A stretch of 64,000 bases of DNA, from assembly GCA_945910005.1 (NCBI GenBank), contig OX246740.1, positions 49,401,353 through 49,465,352 of the forward strand, written 5' to 3'. The translations under genes and the position numbers were made by a program. The notes beneath the pieces are model-generated. The model was not told the origin of the DNA. It saw nothing but the letters and a program-made list of their open reading frames with translations, and searched no databases. This stretch comes from Isoperla grammatica. Taxonomy: Eukaryota; Arthropoda; Insecta; Plecoptera; Perlodidae. This document shows, one piece after another, positions 37,465-49,757 of this stretch; within the stretch, counting starts at the first letter, position 1, and each line of letters begins with the position of its first letter.

Positions 37465-37640
37465 TCAATGATTCATATGTTTCGTATTTGAAATATCGAT
37501 CTTTGATTGGTTATCGCTCACTCGCCGATGGTGTTCGAAGCCTACAGGGTTGGTTTAGTCACTTTAAATTAAAGTCCCCCACTGCAAATCAGTTTAGTTA
37601 CTGAGTGGGTAGACTCTAAATGTGAATTTATTTTATTTAT
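37465..37640 (+). repeat. Dispersed ~190-bp repeat (inverted partner 29225-29415)
   Basis: Reads ATTCATATGTTTCGTATTTG to GACTCTAAATGTGAATTTAT with an ATTTT-rich tail. It is over 90% identical by eye to the inverse of 29225-29415. Confidence 0.8.
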
Positions 37641-37689
37641 TTTTAGTAATCCGATAAACTCTGGAAGGCAGCTATCTCGTCCGCGGGTC

Positions 37690-38480
37690 GGTCACTGGGC
37701 CTCTGATTCCTTGAGACACGATCATAACGGGAGACCGCTGGGACACTGGATGAACCATCAACTTCAGGAACACTGGGTCCGGACAAACTGGAGAGTTAAC
37801 CTAGTCCTTTTTAGTTGAACCACTATTGCGGCATGCCACCACCCGCCCGGGAAAGTTGTGCTTTGTCAGGCAAATGGAAAGACAAATGCAAACCCCCACA
37901 CTGGGATTTATACCCTTGACTGAAGGAATTGTGTGCAATGCGAGACAGTATTTCTAGTTGGCTTTTATCGCTACACAACCTAAGGATCGACATGGGCTGG
38001 ATCTGTCTCTCATGACCCAGTACTCCACGAAGTCCTCATGTCTCGTGCCGCTAAACCGGCCGTCAGACCTCTGCGCAGTGATTTGTGATTGGACAATCCG
38101 AGTCACCGCGTCATTGCTGTGCTGGACGTTCCCTACACGAGATCACGTACACTGGGAGGGTGTCCCGTGTTCAATGTCGACCATCCCCCGCCACAAACAA
38201 CCTGGATGACCTATGCCCTCCGCCTCAGACGTTGGTGGGTCGGCCTCCCAGACGGAATGTAAGCAGGGGCGGCGATGATAAAGAGCAAGCGGGCGGAATA
38301 GGGAGGGGTTCCCCGTGTTCGATGCCAGGACCCCCGCCGACAAGCAACCTTGGGTGACCTATGCTCTCCGCCTCAGACGTTGGAGTGACGGTCTCCCAGA
38401 TTGATCATGTAAGCAGGGGTTGACGCTGGTAAAGGGCAAGCGGGAGGAGGGGGAGGAATCCACTGTGGGACCAGTGTTAT
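37690..38480 (+). repeat. GC-rich dispersed repeat family, copy 4 (longest)
   Basis: Contains all blocks of the family, then a duplicated 3' module: CTATGC(C/T)CTCCGCCTCAGACG, TTGG and TAAGCAGGGG occur at 38212-38290 and again about 148 bp later. Both modules are followed by A/G-rich sequence (GGGAGGAGGGGGAGG). It ends near the exon-like module at 38544. Confidence 0.8.
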
Positions 38481-38543
38481 GGATGAGGGGGGGTGGGAGA
38501 AGGTGGGGTGATGAGTCGAACAAGTTGTGAATAATAAACTCAC

Positions 38544-38615
38544 CATAAGATCTTCTCATCCAGCCAGGTGGTCCAGCATCCAGGCGCCTCCCAATACTCG
38601 TCACGTGGTCAGGTC
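38544..38615 (-). other. Exon-like module 3
   Basis: On the minus strand: ATATTCCAG before GACCTGACCACGTG, then GCGCCTGGATGCTGGACC, ending GATCTTATG before GTGAGTTT. Its GCCTGGATG and AAGATCT(T/A)T blocks also occur in the other two modules. It may be a real exon or a conserved part of a repeat. Confidence 0.3.
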
Positions 38616-38797
38616 CTGGAATATAAGGTCTATGATTAGATTTTGGGAGTTACTTGTCCGCGCAAGTATTGTCCGTTGGGGGGATTGTAATTTGTAAGTG
38701 TGCATCACAGCCAGGCTCTAAATAAAGCTATTCATTCAGATGATCGATTCGGTTATCGATCGACGTAAAAAAAATATCGATATTATTCGATATTATA

Positions 38798-39955
38798 CCG
38801 AAACAACATTTGCATTTGTTTCAAACCAAACTAGAAACAATTGTATACATAGAAAAAATATTAGGATAGACAATAAATAAATATTTCAATAGTTTATGTT
38901 CAGTGTAGTTGTTTTAAACGTAGCTTAGCTTTATGAAGGTACAGACCCGAATTATACCCACGTCCATGACCAGGACCTGAACATGTCTCCTGTTGTTCGA
39001 CAGTGTTACGATCAACAGACAACTAATTTGGGAACTACCCAGCTGGTAACGAAGAAATAATAAATATTATTATTGTAAGAGACAATAATCATTACCACAA
39101 ATATTGTGACGTAATAATAAAAGCAACAACAAGAGAAAGAACACAACAATGTAACACAATTGTATTTAAAAATATAAATACATTTTAAGTTCGTAAAGAC
39201 AACCAACTAGTCCTCAATATCGTCGCATTAACTGTCAATCTTACTCATTATGTTATTGTCAATTAAACGCATAATTATTAGTGCCCGCACACCAGATGCC
39301 CACACAAGTTTGTAACTTCTGTCAGTAGGTTTACAGCGGTATCACAAATTATTCATAGGTTGCACGTATGTCACATCTTTGTGCGTGGCAGGCCGCCACG
39401 CGCAGAGATGTGACACGTGCGTTGTGCATTTGTGATCCACATTGACGTTGCCATGGAGAAATAATTAATGGCTGTTGTGGTAGAGAACAGAAATTTTAGT
39501 TCTTTAAAATCCAGCCTGTTTTTTGATTAAAATTGGTATGTGTGGTATTTTTTTTTTTTTATTTACTTTTTAAATTCTAAATTAGGCTTATTTATCAAAT
39601 TTTAAAAGTATTTTCCAATGGTCTAGGATTGGTCCTCATCAATTGTGTCGCATCATGGCCGCTGTGACGTCACGTGGGAACTATGAATACTCTTATTACT
39701 GTATGCAATGTATTATGTGGAATTATCGAATAATAAAAATTGAATGGAATTGATTGGTAATCTAAACTGGCAACCCTATGAAGTGAGCGAGTAGAAATAT
39801 GTGCGTTCAACTAGCTCATCTTGTGCGCTCAGCTGTATTCAAAGCCGGTGGTTCGTGGTATAGAACCACCTTATTATACGGCCGAATATACATTAGCAAC
39901 ATGTTGATTGGTATCCCGTGTTTAAATTAATTCAAGAACAAAATCGAATATAGCA
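38798..39955 (+). repeat. Direct duplication, left copy (partner 41750-42860)
   Basis: Blocks in the same order as the right copy: CCGAAACAACATTTG, TTTTAAACGTAGCTTAGC, ACCCACGTCCATG, CGACAGTGTTACGATCAACA, TGTAACTTCTGTCAGTAGG, TGCAATGTATTATGTGGAAT, AACTGGCAACCCTATGAAGT, GTGCGTTCAACTAGCTC and GTGGTTCGTGGTA. This copy is interrupted by a 334-bp MITE. The short open frames are unremarkable. Confidence 0.88.
39353..39686. mobile_element. 334-bp MITE inserted in the left duplicate, TSD AT
   Basis: Starts TCATAGGTTGCACGTATGTC and ends with the inverse of TCATAGTTCCCACGTGACGTC. AT stands on both sides. The undisturbed site in the other duplicate reads AAATTATACTCT, exactly what removal of the element and one AT would leave. 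It also holds an inner hairpin around GGCCGCC (39379-39413). Confidence 0.82.
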
Positions 39956-40449
39956 AACAAAAAGCAAACAAAAATATGTTTTTACAATTCCAAAATTTCT
40001 GTCATGTGTTGTCACCATTATTGTGCTTACCACTGTAAAAAAACTATTGAAATCCGACTGTAAGTTAAAAAATAAGATAAAACATGGGATTTGTTTCAGT
40101 AATGTTTTTCTTGTAGGTTTGGTCTTGACGGCTTTTTCTGGTTATGTTAACAGCGTCTAGTTTATGGTCAAGAGTGTTGACTGAAAGTTTCAATCAAATC
40201 CATCAAACCGTTTGACCTGTGCTCGACGAACAACATTTTACACAAAAGCACACAAAAATATTTTTTTACAGTTTGGTGGTTAAAGTTACAACTTTAAAAC
40301 TTCTTAATCATTTTAATAATGTTCCAATATTGTTATTCATTGTAAAGACCGTTAAATGTTCGTGGAAGTATTCTTGAAGAAGGAAGTAAAAACAAGAATC
40401 AGCTACAGTCAAGTATTACCGTATTTCGGAGCACTGATAGAATGTCTAC
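39956..40449. other. Non-coding spacer between repeats
   Basis: No gene recognised; AT-rich. Confidence 0.45.
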
Positions 40450-41690
40450 GTTGACGCTTGAGTCATGTCTCCACGCGAACACAACAACGATCTGACGAGC
40501 AACCTCCCCCCTCCCCCCTCCCCCCGAACCACGGAGCCGTCACACAGACGTCATGGAATATAACCAAGCACACTAAGCATATTACCTGCAGTAAAAAGCC
40601 AAAAATTAAAAAGCATTTCGTATCACCTGTACTCTCGCTGATAGTTGACATGTCCTCAAACATTCCTTGGATCCGACGCCCCCTCCCCCCCCCCCCCTTT
40701 TTAGTATCAGCAGCGAGTGTCACAAAAAACACTGTAAAGAATCTAAACCAATAATTGTAATAAATGATTACAATATCTAACTTTAATGTTTCAACAATGT
40801 ATTTCGTAGCAGTGGGTCGCCGATTCTTCAACAACATGCGATCATAATTCCTACGATATGACGCGCCTTCCAATCCCTCCCCCCACGCCCCCCACGGATC
40901 ACTTTTTAAACTGTCCCCCAAGTGTCACAAAGTGCGCACTGCACCCTAAACTACCTGTTATACTAACAACTACATAGCCTAATGATAAAGCGTCCATTTT
41001 GTAGCATCTCTACCATAATCACTCAAAACTATGCCGTCATACGTAGCACATTCCTGCGATCAGTCACCCACCCACTATCTTTTAAAGTGTCACAAAGTTT
41101 TTTAAAAAGCGCACAGAACCCTACACCACCTGTAATAAAGCTCCTGCAAGCTGTACTTACATTTAGCCGGTTCCACGGGGCGATATACGGAGCACAGACA
41201 AGACACAACGGAGCACTCGCTAGTTCCACCTTTCACTTATCACAGACACTAACTGACTGACTGTGTGAGTCAACCAAACAACTCCCTCCCCACCCCGCGT
41301 GCCTACCTCAGACAGACAGAGATAAGCATTAGACCCAGTGGAGGAATGGCTTCATTCAATCAATATACATTTTATTTCTTTAAATCCTACGTACCGAATA
41401 TTCTCGACATTGCACAACTAAATTTTAAATTGAATTAAAAAAAAAAAAAATTACGTTTTAAGTTTGAACTGAGAATTGATTGATAGGTAGATTTATTTAA
41501 AACAATCATAATAACAGACGCACGTTCTAATAAAAGATTACAAACGGTTCGAATACTTTTTTCTAAATCGAAAACAATACTTTAAATTTACCTGAACCAC
41601 AACATTATAACAACAACAATATATGCTGTTTTCTATGTTTCTATTTGATATTTTGCATCACACATTTAAAGCTTATTATTTTGATTTTTC
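40450..41690 (+). repeat. Long direct repeat, left copy (partner 50470-51600)
   Basis: Made of units that each carry TCCTACGATATGACGCG- or TGCGATC-like words, a C-rich tract, then TTTTTAAACTGTCCCCCAAG and TGTCACAAA. From 40790 it runs parallel to 50690: GTGGGTCGCCGATTCTTCAA, AAAACTATGCCGTCATACGT, AATAAAGCTCCTGCAAGCTG, GGCGATATACGGAGCACAGA and GAGATAAGCATTAG. The 152-aa minus frame over it is created by the repeat and is not conserved in the partner. Confidence 0.85.
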
Positions 41691-41749
41691 TTCCTTGCGT
41701 TTAAGACCCTGATTTGCTACGAGCCAAAGTGTTCGAATCAGTTCAAACA

Positions 41750-42860
41750 GAACCGAAACAACATTTGAATTTGTTTCAAACCCAACTAGAAATAATTGTA
41801 TAAATAGAAAAAATGTTATCTTGGTTTCGAACTGAATAGGATAGACAATAAATGAATTAATATTGCAATTTATGTTCAGTGTACTTGTTTTAAACGTAGC
41901 TTAGCTTTATGAAGGTACAGACCCGAATTATACCCACGTCCATGTCCAGGACCTGAACACGTCTCCTGTTATTCGACAGTGTTACGATCAACAGGCAACT
42001 AATATGGGAACTACCAAGCTGGTAACGAAGAAAGAATAAATATTATCATGTAAGAGACAATAATCATTACCAAAAATATTGTGACGTAATAATAAACGCA
42101 AAGGCAAGAGAAAGAACACAACAATGTAATACAATTGTATTTACAAATATAAATCAATTTTAAGTATTTAAAGACAGCCAACTAGTCCTCAATATCGTCG
42201 CGTTAAGTGTCAATCTTACTCATTATATTATTGTTAATTAAACGCATAGTTATTAGTCTCCCCACACCAGATGCACACACAAGTTTGTAACTTCTGTCAG
42301 TAGGTTTACGTCGACATAACAAATTATACTCTAATTATTGTATGCAATGTATTATGTGGAATTATCGAATAATAAAAATTGAATGGAATTGATTTGTAAT
42401 CTAAACTGGCAACCCTATGAAGTGAAACGAGTAACGACTATAGTTCATTTACTTCGCTGTTGGTAGGCCAAAGGGCATAAGCTCGGGTAGTGTTTGCACC
42501 AACCTCTGACCAAAGTACGAGTATCCCCACTCTCGCCTCGATACGTAACTACCTTCGGTCGGCGAGCCTTGCATTATCTCACAATCGCTATTAATCATGA
42601 TAACGGTCGATGCTTGAGTAGAGGAAGGAATGTCAGGGTTTGGCCAAACGATCCAACTTTCAGATCTCGAAGGTCTCTGTGTTGTCAACTGGGGTTTGTA
42701 TGGACTATAGAAGTATGTGCGTTCAACTAGCTCTTCTAGTGCACTCAGCTGTATTCAAAGCCGGTGGTTCGTGGTACAGAACCACCTCGTTAACATTACA
42801 GTATTATATGTTGATTTGTATCCCGTATTTGAATGAATTCAAGAACAAAATCGAATCATT
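41750..42860 (+). repeat. Direct duplication, right copy (partner 38798-39955)
   Basis: Same ordered blocks as the left copy, roughly 90% identical by eye. It lacks the 39353 MITE but contains its own ~270-bp insertion (about 42435-42707), which the left copy lacks. That insertion begins and ends near GACTATAG. Confidence 0.87.
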
Positions 42861-43700
42861 TGAATTTTGAAGTGTAAAGAAGAAAAAACAATTTTTGATA
42901 ACGAAGATTGGATGAAAACAGGGGCCAGCGTACTAATCAATATAAAATACAATATTGGTATCTCGATAAACATTATCATTCACTTCCACATACATTATCA
43001 ACTACAAACCAAAGTATGTCAGGGGGGGAGGGGAATCGGTTCCCACAGTTTCGTAATATCAAATAACTTCACATAGAAGATACGTTCATTCATACGGAAT
43101 AAGCTCTTTGGAAGAGATTGTTTTACATCAAAACTATGCCCAACCCCCCTCCCCTCCCCCCCCCCGATCTTATGTAGATTGAAATTACATATTTTTGAAC
43201 TCATTAGTCTCAAATGATTAATTTTTGTTCCAAATTAAAAACAGTTTTTTGTCTTCGGAATTAAAAAAATTATCAGGACATGTCTATAGTTATTATCGTT
43301 TTAGAAGTTCGTGTCGAATTGATGGTAAACCCGAGCTTTAGTACAGGATGTGACATGTAAATCAAGGGTAGGTAAGTACTGAGAACAAATATTCCTTCTG
43401 TACTAATTTTGTATTCAATATGGTTACTGATCGTTACGATATCATTAACTGGCTACAGATTCATAAATTATCTTGAGCCTGAAAATAATAATAATAAATA
43501 ATGTTTCGTAGGAATACCTGTTATAGGGTGCACACTGCACACCAGCTTTACCTGACGTGCCCCTCTTCAAGTAACTGACTAGGTTATTAGGGCGTTCGAA
43601 TAACTGGGAAGTAATGTCCAAGGGCTATTGTTAGTACTCAATCCCAGCATTAGCCTTTACGACTGAGGAAAACCTCTGAAAAAAACTTTAGTCGGGACTG
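42861..43700. other. Non-coding, with G- and C-runs
   Basis: G-run at 43020-43030 and C-runs at 43145-43165. A short inverted pair links GGGAATCGGTTCCCAC and related sequence. No gene recognised. Confidence 0.5.
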
Positions 43701-43702
43701 CC

Positions 43703-43768
43703 GGTGGCCGGAATCGAACAGGCGACCTCCCGAAATAGTCTCGCGTCTTACCACTGAGCCACCTCTAT
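43703..43768 (-). ncRNA. tRNA-like sequence, probable SINE head
   Basis: On the minus strand GTGGCTCAGTGGTAAGACGC supplies a polymerase III A box (TGGCTCAGTGG) and GTTCGATTCC a B box, spaced as in a tRNA. The outer GGTGG/CCACC can pair as part of an acceptor stem. The T stem has a mismatch and the anticodon arm is poor, so it is more likely a tRNA-derived SINE or pseudo-tRNA than a working tRNA. Confidence 0.6.
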
Positions 43769-43769
43769 C

Positions 43770-44072
43770 GGTTGAAAATAATAGGGTGAGTGCAGGAGAG
43801 TAGTGAAGTAGTGACGTATGTTCTCTAGCCTACTTATTGATTTTCTTTCATGGTCGGTAGTGAACATCGAATACGGTATCTTATGACTAAGCTCGACCTA
43901 GCCAGGTATGCGGCCGCTGACAAGCATCTTACGCATAACTCCAGCCAGACATAACAGACTAGCTGGGGGAGGGGGGGGGAGTTGGCTGCAACGCAAGGTC
44001 TACAACAATCGTATCGAACACTTCTTCCTAAACCGTAAAGTTCCAAACTTAATTGATATTATTTATACGTTT
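43770..44072. other. Non-coding spacer
   Basis: No gene; a GA-rich run lies at 43966-43982. Confidence 0.4.
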
Positions 44073-44080
44073 GTTCGGAC

Positions 44081-44445
44081 TAGGGATGACATCGGGTACT
44101 CGGGTACCCGACTCTTCTTGTACCCGACTCCATTTTCTAGGAGTCGACTCCTTCAAACGTCGGTTGCTGTGTGTAAGTGTATCATGTATTGGCGGTCTGT
44201 TTCCCTTTCTGTTTCCCTTTCCCTCCAATATTCGCCTAATATTACAAATCAGTAGTAAAAAAACAATAAAGAATTGTACTTTACTGCCAAATCACTTTTT
44301 TTGCTCCCGCCTGGAACACACGCAGCCCGCCGAGGGTGTTGCATTGCAACATTGGTTAAAATTAATCGCTTTTACTTTATCTTTTTGTCGTTCGAGGAGT
44401 CGACTCCTAGCCGACTCCGATATTTACTACCCGATGTCATCACTA
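44081..44445. mobile_element. hAT-type MITE, perfect 8-bp TSD
   Basis: TIRs start TAGGGATGACATCGGGTA at the left and TAGTGATGACATCGGGTA (inverse) at the right. The 8-bp target duplication GTTCGGAC is exact (44073-44080 and 44446-44453), diagnostic in length for hAT. Inside each end GAGTCGACTCCT and related palindromic words recur. The 159-aa and 115-aa frames crossing it are incidental. Confidence 0.93.
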
Positions 44446-44529
44446 GTTCGGACCCTGGTTTTGTTCCACTCCTCCCTTCTCTTGGTCAGCCGTCTCACAC
44501 TGTCTCCACTAAATAAAGAAATCCTAAAA

Positions 44530-44690
44530 TAATTCAAAACATTTCGTAGCACCTGTAACCACGCATCGTTCGCGTGTGTCCTTGGACATTTTTACGAAAG
44601 AACGCCCCTCACCCCCCTTTCCTCACTTAGTCATCTGCCCCCCAAAAGTATCACAAAACCACACAGTATATTCTAAACCATCTATTCTTA
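44530..44690 (+). repeat. Diverged unit of the C-tract repeat family
   Basis: ATTTCGTAGCACCTGTAACC, a C-run, CCCCCCAAAAGTATCACAAA and ACACAGTATATTCTAAACC parallel the units at 40450-40930 and 49030-51150. Confidence 0.6.
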
Positions 44691-44839
44691 GCACTGGCAG
44701 AACGGAAGCGTTTGGCTGGCAAGCATGAAGGAAAAATGAGAAAGTAGGAAGAAGGAAAATAATGGGGGCCACGTGAGATGAATACAGGAACGACAAGAGA
44801 GGCACGAGAGCCCTCATTGCGGGCACCGGTCACCACGAG

Positions 44840-44895
44840 GAGGGACCCACCAGGATTCGAACCTGGAACGCAGATGCCATGGTTTGCAAAAGTGA
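44840..44895 (-). ncRNA. tRNA 3'-half-like sequence
   Basis: Minus strand CCAGGTTCGAATCCTGG is a perfect 5-bp T stem with a canonical T loop (B box GGTTCGAATCC), followed by TGGGTCCC as a possible acceptor strand. No matching A box or 5' acceptor strand lies at the right distance, so this is a partial tRNA or SINE relic. Confidence 0.5.
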
Positions 44896-44989
44896 TGTCT
44901 GGTAAAAAACAAATTAGAATAAGCTGGTAATTGTTATCTTTGTAACTTTAGGGCGGAATGCGAATATTAAACGACCGATACCCCCGTAA

Positions 44990-45190
44990 ATGGGGACAAA
45001 TAATTTTTTCATTTTTGATCAGTACCTTGAAAACTTATCAATTACATTTAATTAAATTTAGTTATTTAAATATTTAATTTAAGTTTAATTTACATTATTT
45101 AAATTGAATTTAAAATTAAATTGAAATGTAACTATTTTGATTATAATTATTATTTATTTAAATTTATTTAATTTAATTTTAACTTAATTA
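44990..45190. repeat. A/T-only low-complexity tract
   Basis: Almost pure TTTAATTTAAAT permutations (45025-45185), self-complementary throughout. It might act as a matrix-attachment or fragile sequence; no evidence beyond composition. Confidence 0.75.
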
Positions 45191-46799
45191 TTCCTCTCTG
45201 CTATCAACATTTCCCACATTGTAACAGAAGATTGCGGGAATACGAGTTTTATATTCGTGTTAGGTCTCACATAGTCCTCAGAACAAGATATTGTATTCTG
45301 TATTTATTGTCTAGAGCAGCGTCGCTACAGCATTTTCTATTTTTACAAATCTCCAATATGTACATATAGCAAGGCTATAACTACCAGACGACTTCTGTCC
45401 ACAGTCATGTATGCGCGTGCCTAATAGACGTTGGGTGACCGGTGAACGCACGGAGATCTCTTGGGGGGGTTGGGGGGGGGGGGGGGACACACATTTTACA
45501 ACGTGTAAGAAAACTTAATTGTTCCGCTAAAAACTCTCATCAAATTAAAAAAATAAATGTTGAATAAGTTTAATATGCTAAACAGCTTATGCAACAACTT
45601 AAGCAACTTTGCAACGGGTGGATGCAAAGAGTGAAATAAGAAAAGGAATGTCAAGAAACGGGAAGCGATGTTCAAGATTGCCGGGTGGCTAGACAGTGCC
45701 GAGAGTATTGAGTGGAAAGGATGGACATCAGGAGAAAGAATAATAGTTTAGTAGCCTACTGAGAAGGAGAGGAATGAAATACTCTTATCAGAGAAAAGGA
45801 AAGAGAGAAGCAAAGAGTCCAGTATATACGGAATAACTTTAGGGAAAACCTTTCATTTGTGTAATGTGGTATTTAGTTGAATTTTATTCCCACATTTGTA
45901 TGAATTTCTTTATTAAACTTTCATGTATTTCACGTTAAACGAGTCCCCCCCGCCCCCCCCCCCCCCAAAAAAAAAACTGACGAAGTATGATTATTTTAGC
46001 CAATTTTGTAAGTATAGTTCTACTGCTAATTGCAATGAAAAATTGTAGTGTGATGATGATTGAAGAATGGACAACAATTTTAAAAATGTTTATCAACAAT
46101 ATTAAAACAAGCAATTTACTCCCCCCCCCCCCCTCAAGAGAAAATATAATGTTGTCTTAGATTACGAATAAACATATTATTATAAACCCATGTTATGGCA
46201 CTTGAAAATAATCAATAATGATTGCAGCTGTACTCAGTGGAAAATAACCAGGGTACTAGAGTTTGGACTTGAAGGTACAATCATGTAACATGGGGTGATT
46301 CAGTGAGGGGGGGGGGAGGAGTCGTATGGTCTACTTGACTTTCTCTGTGAAGAACGCCCATGACAACAACGCAACCCTGGCTGCGCTCGTCACCCAGCCT
46401 GATGACGTGTCTACGCATTGCACTGAGCCTAGCGACCTTCTTACAATCAAACAAACATTCCAGACAAACAACGTCCAAAGAGAATAGACAGTGTTGCTAA
46501 ACCACGAATATTTCAGTACAGAGGCTGGCGTGACGCAACATTTAACAATTATTTCATTTTGACAATTTTTAATGATTGACTATCGTGATTACATCGTTTA
46601 TCGAATATTGATTTGTTTTTTAACTTCAAAACTGATGTCTGCCTACCCTTTCACTGCTCATAATCATAACGATGTATTTGGACTGAAAACGAATTATGGA
46701 CATAAAGACCACGATAACTTTATAGTTTATACTTATATCTAAATTGAATACATTGTGTTGTGTTAATGTTACAAAGAAAGAAACTTAATTCTTCAATGA
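45191..46799. other. Non-coding, with long G and C homopolymers
   Basis: No gene. G-rich run at 45463-45486, C-rich run at 45945-45966 followed by poly-A, C13 near 46121-46133, and a G run at 46309-46317. Confidence 0.55.
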
Positions 46800-47050
46800 T
46801 CATAGTTCCCACGTGACGTCACAGCGGCCATGATTGCGACACAATTGATGAGGACCTAACCTAGATAATTCGCAAATACTATTCAAATTTAACAAATAAG
46901 CCTCATTTAAAATTTAAAATCTAAACATATAAGTAATAACAAAATACAAAATTACCACTCATACCAATTTTATTTGAAACACGGTGTGAATTTTAAAGAA
47001 CTCAGAATTTATGTGTTCTACCACAACAGTCTTCAATTGTTTCTCCATGG
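46800..47050 (-). mobile_element. Partial inverted copy of the 39353 MITE
   Basis: TCATAGTTCCCACGTGACGTC starts here, followed by GCGGCCATGATTGCGACACA, ATTGATGAGGACCTA and ACCACAACAG up to TTTCTCCATGG, all inverse to 39430-39686. The other terminus is missing. Confidence 0.75.
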
Positions 47051-47267
47051 GACCATCATGGGACCATTTCAAAAAGTATCTAGGACCCTTTGTATGATTA
47101 TCGTCACGGTCCTCTAAATCTTTGCATTGCGACTTTTTTCCACTCGCAGCGATAAGGTGATCACCGGTTTTGGTCGTTATGAGAAGGCTGTGGCCCAATC
47201 ACAGCCATCCATTCGCCTTCCGTAATGACAGAAACCGGTGAGAAATTTAACTTAGCCATGAAAAAAG

Positions 47268-47470
47268 GGCTGATTTACCCATCCAGGAGGCTCTGGACTT
47301 GAGCTCGAACTATGGTGGCGCTACAGTCTTCTATTCCAATGTCTTTGGCAAAATGCTGCCATCACAGCCTGCTGGATGGGTCAAGTAGACCTTGTCCGCG
47401 CTGATTTACCCATCCAGCAGGCCATGGATTTGGGCTTGGACGGTGGTGGCGCATTCTACGTCAAGCTTTG
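47268..47470. repeat. Two ~65-bp direct repeats with an inverted segment between
   Basis: GCTGATTTACCCATCCAG(G/C)AGGC followed by TGGTGGCGC occurs at 47268 and 47399. Between them GCCTGCTGGATGGGTCAA is the inverse of the repeat start, so the block can fold into alternative hairpins. Confidence 0.75.
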
Positions 47471-47479
47471 CGTGCAAAG

Positions 47480-48675
47480 CCTCATTAAAAATATAAAATC
47501 AAGGTAAGTAGATGATGATCTTGTATGAATCAATGAACCTTGATATAACATTTGAAAACTGATTTTTAATTGTTGTGTATTGTTGTTCTTGAAGATTTAG
47601 AAGACCGTGATGATACTCATACAAAGAGTTCTAGATAGTTTTTTAAATGGTCTGAACCCCCCGTAACAGCTTAGTAGCTCTCCTTGTCATAAGACAGTCA
47701 ATGTTTCAAAGTGCGTACAACGCGAATCACAGTCAACCAACAGTTCATTCATAGTTCACTCTCAAGGGAGCCATCCAACACGCAACGTTGCAAACTGTGA
47801 ATGACCACCAAAACTGTTTGCTTGATAGCTTCACACAAGCCCGACACTGATTGCGAGCTCGGCGCATAAATAACAATACGTAATTTCATTAATTAATAAC
47901 TTGGACGACAGCCGGACTACGTCACGCGATGAGAGGCAACGTGGCTGGACACGTCACAGACAATAGGGAATGTTCAGATGATTTTTTTATAGTTCCATCT
48001 AGTTGAATTTCATTTTATATAAAGAATAATATTAATTTTTGTGTGTGTTTGGAAATTATTTCATAGATAAAAATCACCCGAAACTTTTACACATCGTTTT
48101 GGCGGGAAAAACGGGGAATGAGGTCAAACGTTTGGATCACAACCACCCAATCATATCAAGAAACGCTGTTTTGCTAATAATTTCACTCACAATACAATGT
48201 TTTGTATCAAATTTGTTTCTAAAATGCTCAATAAACACTATTGAACATAAATTTATATGAATATAATCAATAATTACAGTTTTTAAAAAATATTTGAAAA
48301 CATTGTAGTTTTAAAATAAAACGTCTGAAGATCGACAACAATGAAGTGCTGTTATAACAGGCGAAATAGTTGTGAATTCCAAAGAGCTTAGATAAATTAA
48401 TTCATAAAATTTGTTGTTTACCAACGTTTGACGTCACTGACCGTTTCACAATGCAAGTAGAAATGTCATACTTTAAATGCTAATAGAATTGGAACTATGC
48501 ACTTTTCAGACATAAACATTATATCCACGTAATTTTTGGATAAGGATCTATCATTTTTTGGTACTCTGAACAATATTTATTTTTGATGAACATTCCCTAT
48601 TAGCATTTCATTGGATGTCAGCATGTGCGCAGACAGACAGGGCATAGTAATATTATTTTGGATCAACTGAACTAG
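47480..48675. other. Non-coding; weak TIR pair
   Basis: ATAGGGAATGTTCA at about 47964 is inverted at about 48590 (GAACATTCCCTAT), suggesting a decayed ~640-bp element. No target duplication is readable and no gene is seen. Confidence 0.45.
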
Positions 48676-48678
48676 GTT

Positions 48679-48960
48679 CAATCGCAGTTGGTACAATCTC
48701 ACGTCACGCCAATCGCAGGCAAGATAATTGTTTTGACAATGTTGTTTGGCTCATCACAGTCGGAACAACCTCAAGTCCCGACAATCGCAGACGGTACAAT
48801 CGCAGTCGGTACAACCGTAGTCGGTACAATCTCATGTCACGCCAATCGTAGGCCAGATAATTGTTTTGACAGTGTTGTTTGGCTCATCACAGTTATGGTA
48901 CAACCTCAAGTCACGACATCCGCTGTCGGTACAATCGCAGTTGGTACAATTTAATTTACG
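48679..48960 (+). repeat. 133-bp tandem duplication with GTCGGTACAA sub-repeats
   Basis: GTACAATCTCA(C/T)GTCACGCC starts at 48691 and 48824, a 133-bp period. Within each copy the word CGCAGT(C/T)GGTACAA repeats at short intervals. The 88-aa frame across it simply encodes the repeat. Confidence 0.82.
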
Positions 48961-49029
48961 TTAATAATTGTCTTGACTTCGATTGGCGTGACCAACTGCT
49001 ACACTCACAATATAGTTCGTTTATTTATT

Positions 49030-49140
49030 ACGTTTCTAGTGTTCCAGGCGTACATTCCTACGATCTGACGTGCAACAACCTCCCCTCCCCCCACCCCCCA
49101 CTCCTTCATTCAACAGCTGTCACACAAGTGTCATAAGAAA
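49030..49140 (+). repeat. C-tract repeat unit
   Basis: TTCCTACGATCTGACGTG, a run of CCCCTCCCCCCACCCCCC, then GCTGTCACACAAGTGTCA. Same architecture as the units at 40450 and 50160. Confidence 0.7.
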
Positions 49141-49757
49141 ACTACATTTTCTGTATCAACCAAAAGTAATGGTATTTCTTGCGAACAGGTGATCCGTCTC
49201 TGTTCTCACTTTTTTGTGTAGTTCTTTGCGAGATTGATTATGTAATTAGTATATTCATACATCTTACACTTCCAGTTTTTTTTTTATTTGTTTTTTTTAC
49301 AAATATTATTTTTTGATAGATTTGCATTTTTAAATACATCGTTTTGACATTTAAATCGCGTTCAAACGGCAATATGGCGTACTAGCGTGAGCGAATCTGT
49401 TCCGAGCAGGCAGAGAGTGTAGTGTACCAACGTAAGAAAATAAAAAAACCTTAAGAGACACCTTCTTTAAATAATACAAGTGCTACGATTCATCGGAATT
49501 TGATTAGCAACACTACAACCGAGTTGGAGTGGAGACAAATGAAGAAGGAATTCTACACGAAAAATACTTCCAGATATATTTAAGAGTGTTTCAAACGAAT
49601 AACAATATTGTAAAATAATTAAAATTATTAAGAAATTAACATTTCATAATACAACTATGATTAATAACGCAACTTTGGTGTTTTGTACGAAAAAAGTGAG
49701 TACAAAAGACGGATCAACTATTCGCAAGAGTAACCAAGTAATAAATAACAATAAGAA
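49141..49757. other. Non-coding spacer
   Basis: No gene recognised; AT-rich with T-runs near 49275-49310. Confidence 0.45.

Noticed and set aside
40463..40921. 152-aa minus-strand frame as a gene
   Set aside because: It runs across C-tract repeats and is broken in the parallel copy near 50.5 kb.
43703..43768. Functional tRNA gene
   Set aside because: A and B boxes are good but the T stem is mismatched and the anticodon arm does not fold well; a SINE head is likelier.
44053..44532. 159-aa frame and an overlapping 115-aa frame as genes
   Set aside because: They cross both ends of the hAT MITE at 44081-44445 and have no conserved motif.
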